From NCBI RefSeq assembly GCF_050624435.1, contig NC_134538.1, positions 121,183,937 to 121,247,936 on the forward strand: a stretch of DNA of 64,000 nucleotides, written 5' to 3'. A model generated the notes under the pieces. It was given only the letters and a program-made list of their open reading frames with translations, was not told the origin of the DNA and did no database searches. The position numbers were made by a program, and so were the translations under genes. This stretch comes from Tenrec ecaudatus (Eukaryota; Chordata; Mammalia; Afrosoricida; Tenrecidae). Shown here piece after piece: positions 56,256 through 64,000 of the stretch. Every line of letters begins with the position of its first letter. Position 1 is the first letter of the stretch.

Positions 56256-59200
56256 ATGACATCACAGAGTCCACAGATGGAGATGATAACCCTGAATATC
56301 AATGGCCTGAACTCATGCATTAAAAGACTGAGACTAGCAGACTGGCTTAGAAAACACAATCCATCAATGTGCTGCCTACAGGAGATACATCTCAAGACTA
56401 CAGACAAAAATAGGCCGAGAATCAAAGGCTGGAAAAAGGCATACCAGGCAAACAGCTATTCAAAAGAAGCAGGGTTGTAATCCCATATCTCAGATAAAAT
56501 TGACCTCAAAGTTTAAACCAAAGAAAGAGAAAAAGAGGGACACTACATAATGCTCAAGGGAATGGTAGACAAAGAACCACTAAGCATTGTAAACATGTAT
56601 TCCCCGAATGAGACCTGCTGAATACGTCAACCAAACACTCCAAAAGATGAAAAAGAAATCACAGCCTCAACAATTATAGTGGGTGATTTCAATACACCAC
56701 TTTCTGAGAAAGATAGATCACATGAAAAGACACTCAACAAGGAGGCTAGATATCTAAACACTACAATTAAACAATTTGACCTGATACGATATTTACAGAG
56801 CTTTTCATCCAAATACAAAAACACCTCACATTCTTCTCAAGCCCACATGGCACATATTCAAAGATATGCTGGGGCATAAGGAAAATCTACATAAATTTAA
56901 TCACATTGAGATCATACAGACCTCTCTCTCTGACCACTGTGCCATAAGGCTAGAAATCAACAAAAGGAAGACGAAGAAAACAAGAGCAAACAATTGGAGG
57001 ATGAATAACTCTCTACTGCAAAAGGAGTGTGTACTGGCACAGATCAGACATGAAATTAGGAAATTTCTAGAAACCAAAGAGAATGAGCACACGATGTACC
57101 AAAACTTATGTGATACAGCAAAGGCAGTTATCACATAAAGTTCCATAGCAATAAATGAACACCTGAGAAAGGAAGCGAGACTCATGATTCATATGCTGGC
57201 ACAAAATTTACAACTAGAGCAGAGTCAGCATGACAATCCTACTAATGGCAAAAGAAAAAAAATCAGGGCTGAGATTCAGGAGAGGAAAAATAAGAAAACA
57301 ATGGAACAAATTAATTCTGTTAAAAGTTGGTTCTTTGAAAGGATAAACAGAATAGACAGACTGCTGGCAAACCTAACCAAAGAAAGGAGAGAACAAATTT
57401 CAATAGCAAGAATAAGGGATGAAAGAGGGGACATTACAACATACCCTAATAAAATCAAAAGGATAATTACACAGTACTATGAAGGATTGTACTCCATTGA
57501 ATTCAACCATGGGGAAGACATGGACAAATTCTTGGAAAAACAATCCCTCCCTAGACTATCCTCGATGGACGTCAAGAATCTTACCAGACCCATAGCAATA
57601 GAAGAAACAGACAAGGTGCTCAAAGGATTGCCAACAATAAAAATCCCCTGAACTGGATGGCTTCACGGGATAATTCTACCAAGCATTTAGAGAACTAACA
57701 CCAATCCTACACAAACTCTTCCAGAACATAGAAAACGACAGCAACCTCCCGAACTCCTTCTATGAAGCTAGTATAACTCTGATACCAAAACCGGGAAAGC
57801 ATACCACAGGAATTGAGAACTACAGACCAATATCCCTAATGAACATCGATGCAAAATCCTTAACAAAATACTAGCCAACAGAATACAAAAGTATATAAAC
57901 AAATAATTCACCATGACCAAGTGGGATTCATACCAGGTGTGTTAGACAGGGTCCTCTAGAAGACAAAACCAGATTGCTAATATATATATTTACAAAGAGA
58001 TATATATGACACAAGAAAATGAACCATTAAATTATAGATAGATAATACAAGAAATTAACAGTTAAATTATAAAGCAGTGAGACACTAGCAGTCCTTTAAG
58101 TCTTGAGAGCCACCAGTCCCTTTTCTGTAGAGAGAGCTGGGCTATATTATACCCAGGCAGCAAACAGCAAGGCAGGTCACCAACTGTTAGTCCCCAGCTC
58201 CAGAGATGAACATTCCAATCGTGTGGGCTTAAAGGGACCTTAACTTACAGCGACACAGTCCACAGGCTAGGCATCCAACAGGTAGTGTACCCTTTAAATT
58301 GAGGCATAGAACTAGAAAGGCAAGGCTCACCAAGACATTTATCTCTCCGCCCTTCAATAATCCTACTTGTGTTTATCGGCCAGGCTGGCACAATAAACTA
58401 TTGCAATAGGGATGTAGGGATGGTTCAACATACGAAAGACCATTAGTATTATTCATCACATTGATAAGAAAAGCTATAAGAACTACATGATAATATTGAT
58501 AGATGCAAAAAAAGCATTCGACAACATCCAACACCAATTCCTGTTTAAGACACTTGAGAAGATAGGAATGGAAGGAAAATTCCTCAAGACAATAAAAGCT
58601 ATATAGGAAAAAACCATCAGTCAACGTGGTAGTCAATAGAGAAAAGACTAACACGGCAACACTGAAAAAGGGGACCAGACAGACAAGGATGCCAATTGTC
58701 CCCACTCCTATTTAAAATTGTGCTGGAAGTTTTAGTTAACAGCATGAGGCACAGAAAAAATATTGAAGGTATTCGTCTGGGGAAGGAATTGGTGAAACTA
58801 TCATTATTTGCAAATGATATGATTTTATATATGGAAAATCCCAAAAGTTCCACAAGGGGAGTACAGGAAGCAATAGAGGAGTTTGGCAGAGTGGCAGGAT
58901 ACAAGATCAACAAACAGAAGTCCAACGCAATGTTATACACATCACATAAGACTACAGAAGAGGAGATCAGAAAGGTGGTACCCTGCACAATAGCCAAACA
59001 CAAACTGAAATATCTAGGTATTTACCTGACTAAAAAACCCAAAATATTTATATGGGGAAAACTGCAGAACACTATTACAGGAAACCAAGAGCGACCTCGA
59101 CAAATGGAAGAATATCCCATGCTCGTGGATTGGAAGATTCAATATAGTCAAGATGTCAGTTCTGCCAAAGGCACTACCTAAATGTAATGCCATCCAGATA

Positions 59201-60536
59201 CAATTACCCTCATCTTTCTTCAAAGAAATGGAAAAACTGATTACCAACTTCATATGGAGAGGGAAGAAGCCCAGAATTAGCAGAGAATTCCTCAAGAAGA
59301 AGGACACAGTGGGAGGGCTTGCTTTACCTGACTTTAGCATATACTATACAACCATAGTTGTCAAAACCGCATGGTATTGGTACAATGACAGCTACTCAGA
59401 CCAATGCAAAATAAATGAAAACCCAGAAATAAAATTATCAGCATACAGAAAACTGATCTTTGATAAGGGCCCAAAAAAATATCAAATGGGAAGCAGATGC
59501 CCTCTTTAACAAGTGGTGCTGGAAAAAAAGAATGGATCTTTACCTGCAGAAAAATGAAGTAAGATCCTTATCTCACTCCCTGCACAAGAATAAACTCAAG
59601 GTGGATCACAGACCTTGAAGTTTAATCCCAAACTATTAGGGCCATCAATGAGGGAACTGGGACCAACTTGAGAACTTTGGCACAGGGAATACATAGGCTA
59701 TTAGAAATAGGGTAGGACAAAAACATAGAGGAGGCACAATTTGACAAATGGGATATACTGAAGATAAAACACCTGTGTACATCAAAAGAATTCACCAAGA
59801 GAGTAATAAGAGATTCCACGGACTGGGAAAACATCTTTAGCAATGACACATCAGACAAAGGCCTTATTACTAAAATCTACAATACTCTGCTTGATTCTAA
59901 AAAGAAAAAAACTAATTGCCTGCTTGAGAGGTGGGCAAAAGACTTGAACAGAAGTTTCACAGGGGCAGAAATCTGAAAGACCAACAAACATATGAGAAAA
60001 TGTTCCCAATCTTTAGCCATAAGAGAAATGCAAATTACAACAACAATGAGGTACGACCTAACACCCTCAAAGGTAGCCCAATTCAAAAAATCAGAAAGCA
60101 ACAAGTGTTGGAGGGGCTGTGGGAGACAGGAACTCTCATCCACTGCTGGTGGACTTGTAAGTATGTACGAACACTCTGGAAATGGATCTGGTGATATCTA
60201 AAACAGATGGAAATCGAGTTACCATACGACCCAGCAATCCCCCTACTGGGGATATACCCAGATGAGGCAAGGAACAAACCAAGGTTAGACATCTGTGCTC
60301 CAATGTTCATTGCGGCACAGTTCACAATTGCAAGGAGTTGAAAACAACCGAAATTTCCATCAACTGATGATTGGATTAAAAAGCTGTGGTATATACATAT
60401 AATGGAGTACTACGCATAGCTAAAAAGCAGTGATGAACGTATGAAACACATAGCGGCATGGGAAGAACTGGAGGAAATCATGCTAAGCAAAGTAAGCCAA
60501 GCACAAAAGGACAAATACCACATGAGTCCGCTAAGG
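56256..60536 (+). pseudogene. L1 ORF2 remnant, endonuclease to C-terminus
   Basis: The start MTSQSPQMEMITLNINGLNS is the usual beginning of the APE-type endonuclease, with CCLQEIH following; frame stops first at 56478. DNA-nicking residues are spread over several broken frames to about 57140. RT begins about 57184 (KSWFFERINRIDRLLANLTK) and is interrupted by an LTR at 57938-58405. It resumes at 58406, where the catalytic motif reads FAND (58807-58818) instead of FADD. The C-terminal part runs 59153-60536 with in-frame stops (for example in the EYYA region near 60418). Confidence 0.9.
57938..58405 (-). mobile_element. Solo LTR (type B), same family as the provirus
   Basis: 468 bp from TGTGTTAGACAGGG to AACTATTGCA on the plus strand, closely similar to 30242-30816 and 36301-36863. 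It interrupts L1-e ORF2 between the codons for IPG and the following GWFN-type region. Flanking 5-mers ccagg and atagg match in three of five positions. Confidence 0.88.
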
Positions 60537-62827
60537 TAGGCTTAAAAAAATGCAAAAGGGACATAGGGGAAAGCTAGTGTATACAAACATTTCTGGGGTG
60601 AGGACCAGGTAATATGACAGGGACCAGATCAAAACCAGGGATGTACATGGTAGACAACTAAAAAGGAGGTGGGGAAAGGAAAAAAATAATAATAAAGAAA
60701 TGGGTAGTGGGGGGCACAGGGCACTAACCCACCCAAGGGGAAGGCACTGTTTATATCTCCACAGGGAGAGAGGGACCAGATTTCAACCCAGTGCTCCAAG
60801 ATGTGAATGCAACATGCTGGTGTGGAGTAGGGAACTAGTGGAGAGTTCTGATGGGTGGGCCCCATTCCCAACTACTACATGGACACCTGCCCCTCCCCCC
60901 AGAAGAATTTATTTCAAAGGACGGCATTGAATCTGCAGCTCCAGGAGAGGGGAATATCTGATCAGAGCAAACGGGAGCAGATGAAGCAGGAGGAGGAGGA
61001 GAGAATGGAGAACACCATGGCCCACCAGGCCTTGAGGATGATGTTCCTGCTCCGAGCAGCCAGTCCACAGAGGACTACATGGCCGGCCCCACTATGAGAC
61101 ATGATGTCCCTCACTGACCCATAGCCCTACAGGGGACAACAGGAGACACAGTTTGGGAATTGCGCCCAATCTGATCCTGCCACACTGAGGCAAAACACTC
61201 CGGGGTGCAACAGAACAGCAAGGGATGGAGCGGTGAGGTCCCCAGGGAATACTGAAGGTGGACTTTGGGGCCAGGGCATGGTGCCCCAACAGACTGGACT
61301 GGAAAACACTCCTAAAGACCAACAAACAGTCCTTGAACTAAGTACAAGCTTTTCTTTCTTGTTGTGTTTTGTATTTTGTCATTGTTTTGTTGTTGTTATT
61401 TTGTTGTATATTGTTGCTTGGTTTTGCTCTGTCTTGTTTTTGTGTCTGTTATCTCTGCAGGTCTGTCTAAATAAGATAGGCTGGATGAATAATCTGGAGG
61501 AGAAACCAACAGGACCAACAGTTCCGGGGGCGGGGGGGATATGGGAGAAGGGGAGGTTGGGGGAAAGATAGTGGTGTTAACAAACCCAGGGACAAGGGAA
61601 CAACAACTGATCCAAATCGGTGGTGAGGAGGGTGTAGGAGGCCTGGTAGGGTCTGATCAAGGGTAATGTAACCAAGAAGAATTACTGAAACCCAAATGAA
61701 AACTGAGCATGATAGTGGGACATGAGGAAAGTCAAGGGAAATAGAGGAAAGAGCTAGGAGGCAAAGGGCATTTATAGAAGTCTAAATAAAGGCATGTATA
61801 TATGCAAATATATTTATATATGAGGATGGGGAAATAGATTTATGTGCCTATATTTATAGGTTTAGTATTAAGGTAGCAGATAGACATTGGGCCTCCACTC
61901 AAGCACTCCCTCAATGGATGAATACTTTCTTCTATTAAATTGGCATTCCATGATGCTCACCTTCCCGACACAACTGCTGAAGACAAAGCGGATGAATAAG
62001 GAAATGTGGTGAAGAAAGCTGATGGTGCCTGGCTATCAAAAGATATAGCATTTGGGTCTTAAATGCTTGAAGGTAAACAAGCGGCCATCTAGCTCAGAAG
62101 CAACAAAGCCCACGTGGAAGAACACACCAACCTGTGTGATCACGTGGTCCCGAAGGGATCAGGTATCATCAGAACCAAAAAATCTTATCATAGTGAATGA
62201 GGAGGGGGAGTGTGGAGTGGAGACCCAAAGCCCATTTGTAGGCTACTGGATATCCCCTTACGGAAGGGTCTCGAGGAAGTCACAAGCCAGTCAGAGTGCA
62301 ATGTAGCAACGATGAAACATACTTTCCTCTAGTTCCTAAATGCTACGTCCTCCCCCACTATCATAATCCCAATTCTACGTTACAAATCTGGCTAGACCAG
62401 AGGATGTACACTGGTAGATAGGAACTGGAATTGCAGGGAATCCAAGGCGGAGGATCCCTTCAGGACCAGTGGTGTGAGTGGCAATACTGGGAGGGTTTGG
62501 GGAGGGTGGGTTGGAAAGAGGGAACCGATTACAAGGATCTACATGTGACCTCCTCCCTCGGGGAGAGACAACAGAAAAGTGGGTGAAGGGACACATCACA
62601 CAGGGAAAGATATGACAACATAATCTATAAATTATCAAGGGTTTACGAGGGAATGGGGAGTGGGCAGGGAGGGGAACAAATGAGGAGCTGATGCCAGGGG
62701 CTTTGGTGGAGAGCAAATGTTTTGAGAATGATGAGGGCAATGAATGTGCAAATGTGCTTTACACAACTGATGTATGTATGGATTGTGATAAGAGTTGTAT
62801 GAGCCCCTAATAAATAATATAAACAAA
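60537..62827 (+). other. Long L1 3' UTR of L1-e
   Basis: About 2.3 kb non-coding, colinear with that of L1-b. It has a T/G-rich stretch at 61350-61445 and the duplicable module once (61980-62170). The polyadenylation signal is CTAATAAATAAT. Confidence 0.85.
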
Positions 62828-62880
62828 GAGATACTGAGAATGTTTGGGATGATGGAAAATTTTGTAAATGAATAATAAAT
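62828..62880 (+). repeat. Old repeat fragment (right half, split by L1-e)
   Basis: Continuation of 55280-55352: 'gagaatgtttgggatgatgg' and 'aaaattttgtaaatg'. Confidence 0.5.
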
Positions 62881-62882
62881 GG

Positions 62883-64000
62883 TTGTTGTTATTTTGTTGT
62901 CTGGTTGTATACTGTTGCTTTGTTTTCCTCTGTCTTGTTTTTGTGCATGTTATTCTCTCCACAGGCCTGTCTAAATAAGACAGGCTGGATGAACTATCTG
63001 GAAGAAAAACAATGGGACCGACAGTTCAGGGGGGACTTGGGATAGGGGGATGTGGGGGGGGGGGGTAAGGAAGTGGTGTTAACAAACCCAGGGACAAGGG
63101 AACAAGATGGGATCCAAATTGGTGGTGAGGGGGGAGTGGCAAGCCTTGTAGGGAATGATCAAGGGTAAGGTTACGTAAAGAAGAGGTATAGCTGTAACCC
63201 AGGTGGGGACGGAGCATGATAGTGGGGCAGGAGGAAAGTCAAGGGAAATCGAGGAAAGAGCTAGGATGCAAAGGGCATTTATAGAGGTCTAGACAAAGAC
63301 ATGTACATGCAAATATACATATGAGGATGGGGAAATAGATCTATGTGTCTATATTTATAGGTTTAGTATTAAGGTGGCAGAAGGACCTTGGGCCTCTACT
63401 CAAGCACTCCCTCAATGCATGAATACTTTCTTCTATTAAATTGGTGTTCTATGATGCTCACCCTCCTGACACAACTGCTGAAGCCAAAGTGGGTGAACAA
63501 GTAAATGTGGTGAAGAAAGCTGATGGTGCCTGGCTATCAAAAGAGATAGTGTCTGGAGTCTTAAAGGCTTGAAGATAAACAAGCAGCCATCTAGCTCAGA
63601 AGCAACAAAGCCCACATGGAAGAACACACACCAGCCTGTGTGATCACGTGGTCCTGAAGGGATCAGTTATCAGGCATCAAGGAACAAAAAATCATATCAT
63701 TGGCTGCACACCTCCATGATATGATCGCCGAGGACAAATGGGTGCATAAGCAAATACGGCGAAGAAAGCTGATGGTGCCCGGCGATCAAAAGATGTAGTG
63801 TCTGGGGTCTTAAAGACTTGAAGGTAAACAAGCAGCCATCTAGCTCAGAAGCAACAAAGCCCACATGGAAGAAGCACACCAGCCTGTGCGATCACAAGGT
63901 GCCAAAGGGATCAGGTATAAGGCATCATCAAAAAAAAAATCTTACCATAGTGAATGAAGGGGGAAGTGCAGAGTGGGGACCCAAAGCCCATTTGTCGGCC
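62883..64000 (+). mobile_element. LINE-1, 5'-truncated, running off the window (L1-m)
   Basis: Begins inside the T/G-rich part of the L1 3' UTR ('ttgttgttattttgttgtct') directly after the old repeat fragment, and continues to the end of the window. The ~200-bp module occurs twice in tandem, about 63452-63700 and 63701-63925. A G-run lies at 63052-63065. Confidence 0.87.

Larger units (their letters stand above)
55353..62827 (+). mobile_element. LINE-1, 7.5 kb, near full length (L1-e)
   Basis: Flanked by agatactgaga at about 55342-55352 and 62828-62838. Layout: about 50 extra bases, the usual L1 start 'aacttctgggaagatgg' near 55405, a shortened 5' UTR to about 55600, the back half of ORF1 (55640-56085), ORF2 from its start (56256) to about 60536 with an LTR inserted, and a 2.3-kb 3' UTR ending 'gagcccctaataaataatat'. 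Both frames are broken, so it cannot move. Confidence 0.92.

Overview
This is a window of mammalian nuclear DNA. I see no intact host protein-coding gene, no rRNA, tRNA or CRISPR array, and nothing bacterial. Most of what can be named is retrotransposon sequence, with long stretches of unassigned single-copy-looking DNA between. About twenty copies or pieces of a tRNA-derived SINE match the AfroSINE family of afrotherian mammals. The better copies keep the ~45-base block (centred on 'ctttctactcccataaag') that, as I recall the literature, is deleted in the elephant/hyrax/sea-cow subfamily. That points to a non-paenungulate afrotherian. A fragment resembling the end of a SPIN-type hAT transposon, reported from tenrec, makes a tenrec the best guess. 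The species call is inference.

Left part (1-14 kb): a POLR2K processed pseudogene lies at the very start. It is followed by AfroSINEs, MIR, MLT1-like and RTE fragments, two solo ERV-L-type LTRs (6652-7214 minus, 11941-12464 plus; each with a perfect 5-bp target-site duplication, TSD), and a 5'-truncated LINE-1 on the minus strand (8708-10515).

Middle (14-30 kb): a LINE-1 that still has its 5' end lies at 14378-20571 with a 12-bp TSD. It has lost ORF1 and the front of ORF2, and a second small L1 insertion with a 16-bp TSD sits inside its ORF2. Next come a cluster of AfroSINEs (one split by an LTR), about 2 kb of unassigned DNA, and a rearranged L1 at 25797-28655 that carries an inverted ORF2 piece.

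ERV region (28.7-37.4 kb): an old L1 is interrupted by an RTE-containing block and then by a nearly complete, env-less ERV-L-type provirus on the minus strand (30242-36863). The provirus has two LTRs, a Leu-type primer-binding site, gag, protease, RT/RNase H, integrase and dUTPase, and is flanked by an exact CTCTG duplication. Its reading frames are broken in many places.

Right part (37-64 kb): AfroSINEs, a 434-bp TA-flanked inverted-repeat DNA element (39958-40391), GC-rich unassigned DNA with a poly-C run, several truncated L1s, and an LTR split by two L1 insertions (49802-50935). There is an unexplained 50-bp inverted repeat (49373-49680). A 7.5-kb L1 with a TSD (55353-62827) has an ORF2 interrupted by an LTR of the same family as the provirus. 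A further L1 runs off the end of the window.

The L1 copies share an unusually long 3' untranslated region of about 2.3 kb, and one pair of copies shares a tandem duplication inside it. The nested insertions give a relative order of events. All family names come from recognition by eye; no database search was possible.
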